In this document: one piece after another, positions 1 to 7,893 of the stretch
Numbering within the stretch: the stretch's first letter is position 1
How the letters are laid out: every line of letters starts with the position of its first letter
The notes under the pieces: model-generated
Told to the model about the DNA's origin: nothing
Seen by the model: only the letters and a program-made list of their open reading frames with translations
Database searches by the model: none
Position numbers and translations under genes: made by a program
Assembly: GCF_018130165.1 (NCBI RefSeq)
Contig: NZ_JAFCLZ010000040.1
Location: forward strand, 1 to 52,525
DNA: 52,525 bases
DNA from: Bradyrhizobium sp. JYMT SZCCT0180
GTDB taxonomy: Bacteria > Pseudomonadota > Alphaproteobacteria > Rhizobiales > Xanthobacteraceae
Reading direction: 5' to 3'

Positions 1-67
1 CGCGTGCGCCAAGCGGCCAAAACGCCGTTGTGCCGCCAAGAATCGCGATGAAATCGCGGCGTTGCAT
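1..67 (-). CDS. ABC substrate-binding protein, N-terminal fragment cut by window edge
   Basis: Only the first 22 codons are in the window. They read MQRRDFIAILGG then TTAFWPLGAR, the export signal shared by all the SBP genes here, with the twin-arginine-like RRDFI motif. The start ATG is at 65-67 on the complement, and a GGAGG ribosome site lies four bases upstream of it. The gene continues past the left edge, so the rest of the protein cannot be judged. It is another member of the array of orphan minus-strand SBPs in this window. Confidence 0.75.
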   Translation of the reverse strand, partial: MQRRDFIAILGGTTAFWPLGAR

Positions 68-167
68 GTGCCTCCTGAGAAAGCTTCGTGCGATACTCAA
101 GCCTAGCACTTTGCGAGCGGTCAGCGAGAACAATGACACCCATCTCGCCCCAAAGGCGATCAGCCTT

Positions 168-286
168 GATGTCGCAGTTGGGTCAAACGCGTCACGTTGG
201 CTGTGCCGTTCACTTCCGGTTTGCACCCAGCTCCGGAAATGCCGCTTACACCACAAACTAACGCTATGTGCCACAAGCGGACATCG
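168..286 (+). repeat. dispersed ~120-bp repeat, copy 1
   Basis: It opens with the ATGTC...TTGGGTCAA block, has a central ACTTCCGGT block and ends with GTGCCACAAGCGGACAT. It lies just after the 3' end of the SBP pseudogene that ends at 308. It is closest to copy 3 at 3403, with which it shares the opening GATGTCGCAGTTGGGTCAA. Confidence 0.75.
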
Positions 287-307
287 CGCCGCCGTAAACA
301 GCAGGCG

Positions 308-1301
308 CTACTCGATCACCTCGTCCGCCCGGCCGAGTAGTGTCGTTGGCACGCTTAAACCAAGCATTTTAGCGGTTCGAAGATTGATCACCAGTTCGAA
401 TTTTGCCGGCATCTGAACCGGCAACTCGTTTACCTTTGTCCCTTTGAGAATTCGATCGACGTAAGGGCCAACTGATTTAAAAAATTCGGAGAAGTCAGTT
501 CCATAGGACAGCAGCCCACCGTCTGCAGGACCCGCGCGAAACGGAAATACTGATGGAAGTTTATAGAAGGCCGCAAGTTCGACGAAGCGTTTCCGATGGG
601 TCGCCATGAAGTTGTCCGCCATCATGACGAGCCCCCCGCCGGGTTCGCTGCCAAGCATCGAGATCGCCGCTTCAATGTCGGCCTCACTACGAACCGGAGT
701 TACTTGTGGCAATACGCCCATGGATCGGGCGGCGGCTTCGAATGGCGCGGCGAAAAACGCTCCCTTGCGCGGGGCAAATTCGGGATTGAACAGACCTGCT
801 GCCCGTACGACTCGAGCGTCGGCTTCTTTGAGCAATTCAAGCCACTTGCCTGACATTGAAGCTTCATAGTTGATGAAGCCGGTGATGTTGCTATCGGGTC
901 GTGCCAAGCTCGAAACAAAGCTTTCGCCTACGGGATCGGAAACGATCGTAAAAATTATCGGGATGGTCGCGGTTTCCCGTCGAGCCGCCGCCGTCGTAGT
1001 CGTGGAAGTGCTCACAATTACCTCGGGTTGCCCCGCAACTAACTCTCTCGCGGCATTTTGAATATGCTCGATGTTAGGACCGGGCCAGCGAACGTCGATT
1101 TCCACGTTACGACCTGCTGTCCAACCGACCCGCTCAAGGCCTTACACAATTTGATTCAGACGCAGTTGTCCGGCTGGATCGCTCGAAGCGTATGCCATCA
1201 AAACGCCGATCCGTCGTACCCGCACCTGTTGGGAGAGCGCGCTAAGCGGCCAAGAAAACCGCCACGGCACCTAGAAGCAAGATGAACTCAAGCCGTCGCA
1301 T
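308..1301 (-). pseudogene. ABC substrate-binding protein with broken 5' end
   Basis: The last 265 codons (308-1105) are an open SBP frame: the IPIIFTIVSDPVGE strand, the SLARPDSNITG motif, DRILKG, and the family C-terminus LLGRADEVIE. The first 195 bases or so are damaged. From the ATG at 1299-1301 the frame reads MRRLEFILLLGAVAVFLAA and then meets TAG. The homologous reading resumes in another frame (RIGVLMAYASSDPAG), meets TAA, and returns to the long frame near 1105. Translation would therefore give no exported product unless it restarted inside the mature domain. It is a decayed member of the SBP array, with a repeat copy directly after it. Confidence 0.8.
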
Positions 1302-1421
1302 GCGTCCCTCCCTTTCAAGGACCACGCCTAGAGCGGACCGAGCCTACCAGCTTCCAAATAGGGTGAACGTGATGCAATTAGCCGCATGCAGGACAGACGA
1401 CCTAGCGCGCACTGCATCGAT

Positions 1422-1545
1422 GGTTAGGGTCATTCGCGTCGGTTTGATCGAACCACGGCGACTTCCGCTCTATCCCGAGGAACGGACATCTCAGGATACG
1501 CAGGCATGTCTCAAAGGTGCCAACACCGGACCTAATCTTGTTCAG
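1422..1545 (+). repeat. dispersed ~120-bp repeat, copy 2 (no SBP next to its right end)
   Basis: It contains GGGTCATTCGCGTCGGTTTGA, ACTTCCGCTCTA, CGGACATCTCAGGAT, then GTCTCAAAGGTGCC and an ACCGGACC end. The right end matches the copy at 10306, but no SBP 3' end follows it; the cyclase gene lies downstream. It is probably a solo copy or the scar of a lost unit. Confidence 0.7.
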
Positions 1546-1613
1546 GCAGCAAGGCGCGTCTGGCACGGCCTTCTGATCCGTTCTACACTGGGTTGTGGGT
1601 TGTGGTAGCGGTC

Positions 1614-3404
1614 ATGGCGCAGGAGCAATCAGGGCGGGTCGGGCGGAAGTTGGTGGCGATAATGGCCGCCGACGTGGCCGGTTATTCGCGGCTCATGCAT
1701 TACGACGAAGAGGGCACACATGCGCGTCTGACCGCCCTTCTAGCGGGCATTGTCGAGCCAGCTATTGCGGAGTACGGCGGTCGCGTGGTCAAGCACACAG
1801 GTGACGGGTTTCTGGCCGAGTTCCCCAGCGCGGTCGAAGCGGTGCGAGCGGCCCGGCATTTTCAAGACAGCATTCGAAATCTCGCCGCCGGAGAGGCAGA
1901 AGATCGGCGCCTTGTATTCCGTGTCGGTATCAACATCGGCGATGTGATCGTCGAGGCGCACGATATCTTTGGCGATGGCGTCAACATCGCGGCCCGGCTC
2001 GAGAGCATCGCAGAGCCCGGGGGTATCTGCATCTCGTCTTCTGCCTACGACCATGTTCGAGGCAAGGTCGGGGCCGAGTTCGTTGATATGGGCGAGCAAA
2101 ATCTCAAGAACATCGACCGCCCTGTGCGGGCTTATGCCATGGTTCGGGATGGGCATAGCTCGGCTACACTGGTCGAGCGCGCCAGGCTAGGCCCCACTTC
2201 GGCGCCGCGTCTTTCCATCGTGGTTCTACCGTTCGCGAATATCGGCGGCGATCCCGACCAAGACTACTTTGCCGATGGCGTGACCGAGAGCCTCACCACC
2301 GACTTGTCACGCATCAGAGGCTCGTTCGTTATCGGCCGACACACCTCGTTCACCTATAAAGGCAAGGCCGTTGATCTCAAGCAAATCGGTCGCGAGCTGA
2401 ACGTTCGCTACGTGCTCGAAGGCTCCGTGCAGCGCGGTGGTAACCGGCTTCGGGTGAACGTGCAGCTTATCAGCGCGGAAACTGGCAACTACCTTTGGGC
2501 CGAGCGCTTCGACAATTCCATCACCGATCTGTTCGATATGCAGGACGAAATTGTCTCCCGGCTCGCCAACACGCTGGACGCCCAGCTGATCGCGGCCGAG
2601 GCGTGCCGAGCGGAACGTTCGCTGCACTCCGATGCAATGGATTTGTATTTTCAAGGCATCGCTCGCATGCACAAGGGGCTGACCAACGAACACATGGCGC
2701 AAGCGCTTGGCTTTTTTGAACGGGCCTTGGCTCTCGATCCGGGCAATATCGAGGCATTGGTTGGCGTGGCATTAATTGACCTCAATAGGGGGGCTAACTT
2801 TTCTACCGTTGACTGGGCCGCGCGCCTCGCGGCGGCCGAGGCGACCTTGATTAAGGTTCTGTCCATGGACCCCCATTACGCGCAGGCCCACATGCATATG
2901 GGTTATGTCCAGATTTTTACGAACCGCGCGAACCGAGGCATCGCTCAATGCGAACAGGCGCTGGCGCTGGATCGCAACTTGCCCAACGCGCACGCGTTAA
3001 TCGGTCTTGCCAAATATTTTCTCGGTCGGGGCGAAGAGACCGAGGGCCATATCCATGAGGCGCTCCACCTCTCGCCACGGGATATCTTCGCCTTTCGCTG
3101 GATGATGTGGGTCGGCCTCGCCAAGGTTCAACTCAATTCTTACGCGGAAGCGGTCGCTTGGTACCGCCGGGGCATCGACGCCAACCGCAATTTCCCCCTA
3201 GCGCATTTCTATCTCGCGGCCGCCCTAGCGCAACTCGGGCTGCTCGATGAGGCGCGTGCTGCCGCACAGGCCGGACTGACGCTCAATCCAGGCTTCACCG
3301 TTCGCCGCTTCCGTGCTGCCGGATTCAGCGACAATCCGAATTTCCTTGCTGGGCGCGAGCGCATGTATGAGGGCCTGCGCATGGCCGGGGTGCCGGAGGG
3401 GTGA
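1614..3404 (+). CDS. class III adenylate/guanylate cyclase with TolB-like and TPR domains
   Basis: The 596-residue protein has three parts. Residues about 10-190 are a class III nucleotidyl cyclase domain with metal-binding Asp20 (MAADVAGYSRLM) and Asp64 (HTGDGFLAEF), and the VGINIGDV and FGDGVNIAARLE strands typical of soluble alphaproteobacterial cyclases. Residues about 205-335 resemble the TolB/FlgO-like N-terminal domain (SIVVLPFANIGGDPDQDYFADG, YVLEGSVQR). The rest is a run of TPR repeats. It should make cAMP (or cGMP) in the cytoplasm under control of the TPR part, which is inference. ATG 1614 is chosen over 1593 because the extra residues do not belong to the family; no good ribosome site is visible. 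The stop overlaps a repeat copy. A relative lacking the cyclase domain is at 33875. Confidence 0.85.
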   Translation: MAQEQSGRVGRKLVAIMAADVAGYSRLMHYDEEGTHARLTALLAGIVEPAIAEYGGRVVKHTGDGFLAEFPSAVEAVRAARHFQDSIRNLAAGEAEDRRLVFRVGINIGDVIVEAHDIFGDGVNIAARLESIAEPGGICISSSAYDHVRGKVGAEFVDMGEQNLKNIDRPVRAYAMVRDGHSSATLVERARLGPTSAPRLSIVVLPFANIGGDPDQDYFADGVTESLTTDLSRIRGSFVIGRHTSFTYKGKAVDLKQIGRELNVRYVLEGSVQRGGNRLRVNVQLISAETGNYLWAERFDNSITDLFDMQDEIVSRLANTLDAQLIAAEACRAERSLHSDAMDLYFQGIARMHKGLTNEHMAQALGFFERALALDPGNIEALVGVALIDLNRGANFSTVDWAARLAAAEATLIKVLSMDPHYAQAHMHMGYVQIFTNRANRGIAQCEQALALDRNLPNAHALIGLAKYFLGRGEETEGHIHEALHLSPRDIFAFRWMMWVGLAKVQLNSYAEAVAWYRRGIDANRNFPLAHFYLAAALAQLGLLDEARAAAQAGLTLNPGFTVRRFRAAGFSDNPNFLAGRERMYEGLRMAGVPEG

Positions 3405-3518
3405 TGTCGCAGTTGGGTCAACCTGAGAAGTCGGGGCGTACAACCCGCAGGTTGGCTTTACCCCCAACTTCGGGCATGGCCTTGCACCGCGAGAACTGAC
3501 GCTGTGTGCCATAAGGAA
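3403..3518 (+). repeat. dispersed ~120-bp repeat, copy 3
   Basis: It starts inside the stop codon of the cyclase gene (GATGTCGCAGTTGGGTCAA) and ends with TGTGTGCCATAAGG. The central part differs (AAGTCGGGGC), as it does in the copy at 4614. Confidence 0.7.
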
Positions 3519-3583
3519 ACTTGTTCAACGGGCATCCGCCGAGCACAGTAAGTCTTCGCTTCCTCTCCTACGGAGGTTCTTCA

Positions 3584-4588
3584 GTGACATCCAACCCTTG
3601 GCTCAATCTCCTGGGACTGATCAACGGCTTTCAGGTCACACAGGCAATTCATGTCGCGTCAACTCTTCGTATCGCAGACCATCTGAAAGGCGGTTCTCGT
3701 TCGGCAGAAGAATTGGCGCTCTTAACGCAAAGCCATGCAGGCGCTCTCTACCGACTGCTGCGGGCGCTCGCCGCAGTGGGCGTTTTTGAGGAAGATGAAA
3801 ACCGAAGGTTTGCACTGACACCAATGGGAGATTGTTTGCGCACTGACTCCGCGACACCGATCGGCGCGTGGGCGGAGTGCGTCGGGAGTCCTTACGTTTG
3901 GCGCACATGGGGCCATCTGCTGCACAGCATTCGAACCGGCGAGAATGCCTTTCAAAGTCTCAACGGTAAGGACGTTTGGAATTATCGCGCCGAACGTCCG
4001 GAGGAGAGCGCGGTCTTCGATCGCGCTATGACGGAGTTTTCGCGCGGTGGCGCTGAATCAGTTATTGGCGCGTATGATTTCTCCGCTTTCCATCATGTTG
4101 TGGATGTGGGTGGCGGGCGCGGTTTAATGCTGGCAGCCATTCTGGCCGCCCATTCCCGGATGCAAGGCACGTTGTTCGATCAGCCAGGGGTCATTGCCGG
4201 AGCCGAGGCGGTTTTGGAGGCGCACGGCGTCGTCGACCGTTGCCGAATGGTGGGCGGAAGTTTCTTCGAATCGGTACCTGAAGGCGGAGATGCCTACGTG
4301 ATGCGGGTGGTGATTCACGATTGGGACGATGACGAAGCGATCGCCATCTTGAAGGCGTGCCGGCGTGCGATGCGGGAGACGGCGAAGTTGGTTCTCATCG
4401 AGCGAATTATCGCGCCTGCGAACGAAGTGCCGGCGACAAAATTCATGGATCTCCACATGTTGGCTTTGCCGGGTGGGCGGGAGCGGACTCGTGACGAGTT
4501 CTCTGACCTGCTTGCCAGGTCTGGCTTCGAACTGACGCGCGTTGTGCCAGCGGCTAGTCTCAACGTCATCGAGGCCAGGCCATACTGA
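3584..4588 (+). CDS. SAM-dependent O-methyltransferase (Methyltransf_2 family)
   Basis: The 334-residue protein has an N-terminal winged-helix dimerisation region (ADHLKGGSRSAEELALLTQS, LYRLLRALAAVGVF) and a Rossmann methyltransferase domain with the SAM-binding loop VVDVGGGRGLM, then MRVVIHDWDDDEA, LVLIERII and RTRDEFSDLLARSGF. This is the layout of plant-type O-methyltransferases and bacterial hydroxyneurosporene-type enzymes; the substrate cannot be told. The GTG at 3584 is preferred because a GGAGG lies at 3572-3576; the frame is open further upstream to 3521 but that part is not family-like. No biosynthetic genes adjoin it. A repeat copy follows the stop, and the next gene converges from the other strand. 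Confidence 0.82.
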   Translation: MTSNPWLNLLGLINGFQVTQAIHVASTLRIADHLKGGSRSAEELALLTQSHAGALYRLLRALAAVGVFEEDENRRFALTPMGDCLRTDSATPIGAWAECVGSPYVWRTWGHLLHSIRTGENAFQSLNGKDVWNYRAERPEESAVFDRAMTEFSRGGAESVIGAYDFSAFHHVVDVGGGRGLMLAAILAAHSRMQGTLFDQPGVIAGAEAVLEAHGVVDRCRMVGGSFFESVPEGGDAYVMRVVIHDWDDDEAIAILKACRRAMRETAKLVLIERIIAPANEVPATKFMDLHMLALPGGRERTRDEFSDLLARSGFELTRVVPAASLNVIEARPY

Positions 4589-4613
4589 GCGCGAGGCGGC
4601 CCGGTCCTCCGGT

Positions 4614-4748
4614 GACGTCCGTTGTGGGTCAAACTGAGAAGTCCGGGTGCACGACGGGGGAAGTCGGCTTTACCCTCAAGAACGGACGTGGGCAGCCGAC
4701 TTGTCAGGTCCGAAAAGTGCCAGGAACGGACTCATGCACCGCAGCAAT
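4614..4748 (+). repeat. dispersed ~120-bp repeat, copy 4, between convergent genes
   Basis: It runs from GACGTCCGTTGTGGGTCAAAC to AGTGCCAGGAACGGACTCATG and the GCACCGCAGCAA tail. It fills the space between the methyltransferase stop and the SBP stop. Confidence 0.75.
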
Positions 4749-4759
4749 TAATATCGTCG

Positions 4760-5734
4760 CTATTCGATCACCTCGTCGGCGCGGCCGAGCAACGTCATTG
4801 GGATGTCGAGGCCGAGAGCCTTAGCGGTCTTGAGGTTGATATTCAGCGTGACGTCCGTCGCCTGCTCGACGGGAAGCTCCGCCGGACGCGCCCCCTTGAG
4901 GATGCGATCAACATAGCCAGCGGCGCGTTGCCATAGCTTGAAAAGGTTGGCCGAGTACGACATTAGTCCCCCTCGCCGGACCGAGTCGATGAATGGATAG
5001 ATCGCCGGCAGGTGCCGCTCTGCGGTGAGCGCGATCAGCCGGGGGATGAGGGGTATCAGAGACGGATCGTCGGTGACGATGAGGCCGTCGAGGCCCGTCT
5101 CTGCCAGAGCGGCGAAGCTGTTCTCGATGTCCGCCGGCCGCACCGAAAGGGCTGTCAGCTCGAGACCGAGCGCGGGTGCCGCTTTCTGCACGAGTTCGAC
5201 TTGGTTAGCATTCGTGGGATTGTCAGGATTCCACAACACGGCGACACGATGCACCTTCGGTGCCGCCTCCTTCAGCAGTTCCAGCCACTTGACGCCATAT
5301 TCGCCGGAGAGCGGCGACAGCCCGGTGATGTTGCCGCCCGGTCGAGCAAGACTTGCCACAAGACCCATTCTGACGGGATCTCCACTCATGCAGACGATCG
5401 GCACCGTGGATGTTGCACGTTGCGCAGCCAGCGAAGTGGGGGTGCCTGGAGTCACGAGGACATCGACATTGAGCGTGAGAAGTTCGGCGATCAGCGCAGG
5501 CACGCGCTCCGGTTTTCCGTCGGCGTAGCGTTCTTCCAAAACCAGGTTGCGCCCGACGACGTACCCCCGGTCCGCAAGTCCCTGACGGAATCCCGTCTGG
5601 TTGTACACGTCCGTCCCGCGGGCGCCGCTCCAGACGTAGCCGACCCGTGGCACCGCTGGTTGCTGCGCGCGGGCTGCGAGTGGCCACGCGACCACCGCGC
5701 CGCCGAGAAGCGTGATAAAGTTGCGGCGTTTCAT
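4760..5734 (-). CDS. ABC transporter substrate-binding protein (TrpX-like, COG2984 type)
   Basis: The gene is intact at 324 codons. The export signal starts KRRNFITLLGG, with a twin-arginine-like RRxFI, and ends ARAQQ, the likely cleavage site. The mature domain has the family landmarks RVGYVWSG, GLADRGYVVGRN, RYADGKPERVPALI, VPIVCMSGDPVRMG, SLARPGGNITGLS, DRILKGARPAELPVEQ and a LLGRADEVIE end. Such proteins are periplasmic lobes of ABC importers, often for amino acids or unknown small ligands. No permease or ATPase is nearby, so it must share a transporter elsewhere or act alone; this is inference. The repeat at 4614 abuts its 3' end. Confidence 0.85.
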   Translation of the reverse strand: MKRRNFITLLGGAVVAWPLAARAQQPAVPRVGYVWSGARGTDVYNQTGFRQGLADRGYVVGRNLVLEERYADGKPERVPALIAELLTLNVDVLVTPGTPTSLAAQRATSTVPIVCMSGDPVRMGLVASLARPGGNITGLSPLSGEYGVKWLELLKEAAPKVHRVAVLWNPDNPTNANQVELVQKAAPALGLELTALSVRPADIENSFAALAETGLDGLIVTDDPSLIPLIPRLIALTAERHLPAIYPFIDSVRRGGLMSYSANLFKLWQRAAGYVDRILKGARPAELPVEQATDVTLNINLKTAKALGLDIPMTLLGRADEVIE

Positions 5735-5818
5735 TCAGTCACCTCGCGGCGCGCGCCACCGCCACATTATGGGCCCGTAACACGGAATTTTGAAAGTTGA
5801 GTGGCGAAATAACCGTCA

Positions 5819-5934
5819 GTCCGAGATGGGTCAATCGCGTCACTTTGGTCGTCGTCAGACTATTTCCGGTTTTCCCCCGGAAGCGGACATCGTCAGGGCC
5901 GGTCGGCATGTCTCAAAAGTGCCAAACGCGGAAG
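5819..5934 (+). repeat. dispersed ~120-bp repeat, copy 5
   Basis: It contains GTCCGAGATGGGTCAATCGCG, TTTCCGGTTTTCCCCC, AGCGGACATCGTCAGG and CATGTCTCAAAAGTGCC. It lies between the start of the SBP at 5734 and the 3' end of the broken NUDIX gene. Confidence 0.75.
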
Positions 5935-5936
5935 TG

Positions 5937-6321
5937 TTAGCCTCGCTTGGGGAACAGCTTGTCGCGGATGTAACGAGAGGTCGGCGTTAACCGGATGCCG
6001 CGCGGTTTACGCCACGTCGCCTTGTCTATTTCCCTCCTGTCACCGATGGCGAGACGACCGGACACTTTATTAGCGATGAATATAGCATCGCTCATCTTCC
6101 GTCCTGATGTGGGGTTCCTGGCCCTTGACCTCTTTCCAGAGCTTCAAGCGCCCCAGTTTGAGCTTTGGAAGCTCCTCCCGGATTTCCCTGCGCAGGCAAT
6201 CTTTTTCCGTTTCCAGGCCACGCCTACGGCCCCCGGGAAACATCCATAAGCGGTCGCGCCTTCTTCTAACCAACAAAATCCGCCCGCGCTTTGCCGCAAT
6301 GAGTTTTGACGACTTCGCCAT
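5937..6321 (-). pseudogene. NUDIX hydrolase, frameshifted
   Basis: The first frame (6070-6321) gives 83 residues with a NUDIX box: GG, then ETEKDCLRREIREELPKL, the pattern of metal-binding Glu residues (REIREE) of NUDIX enzymes, which cleave nucleoside-diphosphate-linked compounds. It ends at a stop soon after KGQEPHIRTED. The matching C-terminal part lies in another frame: GRKMSDAIFIANKVSG, then TWRKPRGIRLTPTSRYIRDK, ending at 5937. The two halves join near 6100-6125, where a CCCC run is a plausible indel site. The ATG at 6321 shares its A with the TAA of the preceding gene, so the pair was translationally coupled. A sequencing error would also explain it. Confidence 0.7.
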
Positions 6322-6632
6322 TACTGTCCAATAAATCCACGCAGCTTTTTCACCGTTTCGGCGGCGTCCTTGGCTTCCTCGGTTGTCAGGACGGTGATCT
6401 CACCAGTACGCCTGTGCAAGACGCTGTGATGGATTGCCGCGCCTGAAAGGCCGTCCACATCCGACTTCACCGCGATGTCGTCGATATCGGAGAGCGCGAA
6501 CGCGACAGGCTTTCTGTTCCACAGCAGCATTTTTTGCTGCAGCGTTGCCTTGCCGGAATCCTTGTCGAGTGTAAGCGTCGTTGAGCCTGCTTTCAAAACG
6601 AGCTTGCGCGGAGTTTCTTCGATATTAGCCAT
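6321..6632 (-). CDS. conserved hypothetical protein upstream of the NUDIX gene
   Basis: The protein has 103 residues, starting MANIEETPRKLVLKAGSTTL and rich in beta-strand pattern (TLTLDKDSGKATLQQKMLLW), with a C-terminal helix (EEAKDAAETVKKLRGFIGQ). I cannot name the family; the fold could be a small PH-like sheet domain. ATG 6632 is chosen because GGGGACC precedes it; the longer frame to 6668 adds residues that look untranslated. Its stop overlaps the NUDIX start (TAATG), so the two form an operon. Confidence 0.6.
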   Translation of the reverse strand: MANIEETPRKLVLKAGSTTLTLDKDSGKATLQQKMLLWNRKPVAFALSDIDDIAVKSDVDGLSGAAIHHSVLHRRTGEITVLTTEEAKDAAETVKKLRGFIGQ

Positions 6633-6730
6633 GGCAGGTCCCCGCTGGTCCCTACTTTCACATGTCAATTATCGGGCGATTTATGCGCTGTGTCGAGCAG
6701 ACAAATTGACACCATAAAAACAGTGCCCGT

Positions 6731-6859
6731 TTGCGCCAATGGATGGGGTGGTCCGTCACCTTGGATGGCGTCGATGTGCCGTTCTGGGCGAGTTGGATTG
6801 CCGTCACCGTGGCGAGCGCGTTGAGCTTCGTCGGCTTCCGCGCCGCCATGCGCAGCTAA
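6731..6859 (+). CDS. small membrane-protein ORF, 42 codons
   Basis: A TTG start (6731) or ATG (6743) gives a short protein ending FWASWIAVTVASALSFVG, then FRAAMRS, with one clear hydrophobic helix and a basic tail. No ribosome site is obvious. It may be a real single-pass peptide or the end of a lost gene. Confidence 0.35.
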   Translation: MRQWMGWSVTLDGVDVPFWASWIAVTVASALSFVGFRAAMRS

Positions 6860-7162
6860 AGGCTGGCAGAGCCCGCCCGGGCCGATCTGTCGCCGGGCCG
6901 CGGAGCCACTTCCCTACTCGCGGGCATCGAGCCGTCGTGCTCTACCGCGACAGCGGTTTGGTGCAATATATGTTTTGCGACCCCAATATGATAGCGGAGG
7001 TTCATCGAAAGGGGCGACTTCCCGTGTGGGTCAAGCGCTACACGTGGTTTGCCGCTGGGCTGGACGCGAAGTCCGCTTAGACCCGAAAGCCGACCTAATT
7101 CCAAAGCCTGATCCGGTGGCACATGCTTCTCGCCCTCTGTAACCTAGCCGAGGAGTATGGCC
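6860..7162. other. intergenic, no gene seen
   Basis: I see no coding signal. Near 7070 a short AAGTCCGCTTAGACCC stretch resembles the end of the dispersed repeat and may be a worn remnant. The AGGAG at 7151-7155 belongs to the recombinase gene that follows. Confidence 0.4.
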
Positions 7163-7795
7163 ATGCAGGATCAAGCGAATGGCACCCCTGAGCATAAGCG
7201 AGTGCCGTGGAACAAGGGAAAGCTCACCGGTGCAAAGCCACCGCTGCGACCTAAACACGTCTGGTCGATCCGGACCAAGCTCCAGATCGAAGGCCGCGCT
7301 TGCGACCTCGCCATGTTCAATCTGGCAATCGACAGCAAGCTTCGCGGCTGTGATGTCGTCGCCATCCGCGTCGAGGACGTAGCCGCAGGTGGATACACAG
7401 CGGATCGCGCAACGGTGCGGCAGAAGAAAACCGGGCGGCCAGTCAGATTTGAATTGAGCGAGCAGACCCGCCAAGCAGTCGATGATTATCTAAAGTCCAC
7501 CGGCAAACGGCCCGGCGAGTTTTTATTCACCGGCCGTCGCGGCCCTGACCGCAACGTGACAACGCGCCAATATGCCCGGCTCGTGTCGGAGTGGATCGGA
7601 AGCGTCGGGCTGGACCCAAGGCTGTTCGGGACGCATTCACTGCGACGGACAAAAGCGACCCTGATTTATCGGCGAACGGGCAACCTGAGAGCCGTTCAGC
7701 TCTTGCTCGGGCACACTAAAATCGAAAGTACCGTTCGATATCTCGGGATCGAAGTTGATGACGCCCTGGCAATAGCGGAACAAGTTGATGTCTGA
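7163..7795 (+). CDS. tyrosine recombinase, catalytic domain only
   Basis: The 210-residue protein is a phage-integrase-type site-specific recombinase. Catalytic residues are visible in order: Arg in SKLRGCDVVAIRVED, the HSLRRTKA box (His and Arg), His in LLLGHTKIESTVRYLG, and the Tyr nucleophile of VRYLG. The N-terminal SAM-like core-binding domain of usual integrases (300-400 residues) is missing; instead there is a short basic leader (HKRVPWNKGKLTGAKPP). The ATG at 7163 has AGGAG seven bases upstream, whereas the ATG at 7157 is too close to it. A hairpin follows the stop. No att site is seen beside it. The product could be a small stand-alone recombinase; whether it is active is unknown. 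Confidence 0.8.
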   Translation: MQDQANGTPEHKRVPWNKGKLTGAKPPLRPKHVWSIRTKLQIEGRACDLAMFNLAIDSKLRGCDVVAIRVEDVAAGGYTADRATVRQKKTGRPVRFELSEQTRQAVDDYLKSTGKRPGEFLFTGRRGPDRNVTTRQYARLVSEWIGSVGLDPRLFGTHSLRRTKATLIYRRTGNLRAVQLLLGHTKIESTVRYLGIEVDDALAIAEQVDV

Positions 7796-7801
7796 AATAC
7801 C

Positions 7802-7827
7802 CGGGCAGAGCGGACATACTCTGCCCG
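7802..7827 (+). terminator. hairpin after the recombinase gene
   Basis: CGGGCAGA (7802-7809) pairs perfectly with TCTGCCCG (7820-7827) around a 10-base loop. ACCTTTAAA follows. It starts seven bases after the stop. Confidence 0.55.
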
Positions 7828-7846
7828 ACCTTTAAACGCCGGTTTG

Positions 7847-7876
7847 TGCCATTTCCGGACATGCACCGCAAAGCGA
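7847..7876 (+). repeat. right end of the dispersed repeat, partial copy
   Basis: GTGCCATTTCCGGACATGCACCGC matches the terminal part of the ~120-bp repeat (GTGCCATAAGCGGACTCATGCGCCGC at 9098). It abuts the 3' end of the next SBP gene, as in the other units. The left part is missing. Confidence 0.55.
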
Positions 7877-7893
7877 CGTGCGCGGTTGCACGG

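Noticed and set aside
1593..1613. Earlier start of the cyclase gene at 1593
   Set aside because: The seven extra residues (MWVVVAV) are not family-like and no ribosome site supports either start, so the later ATG is preferred.
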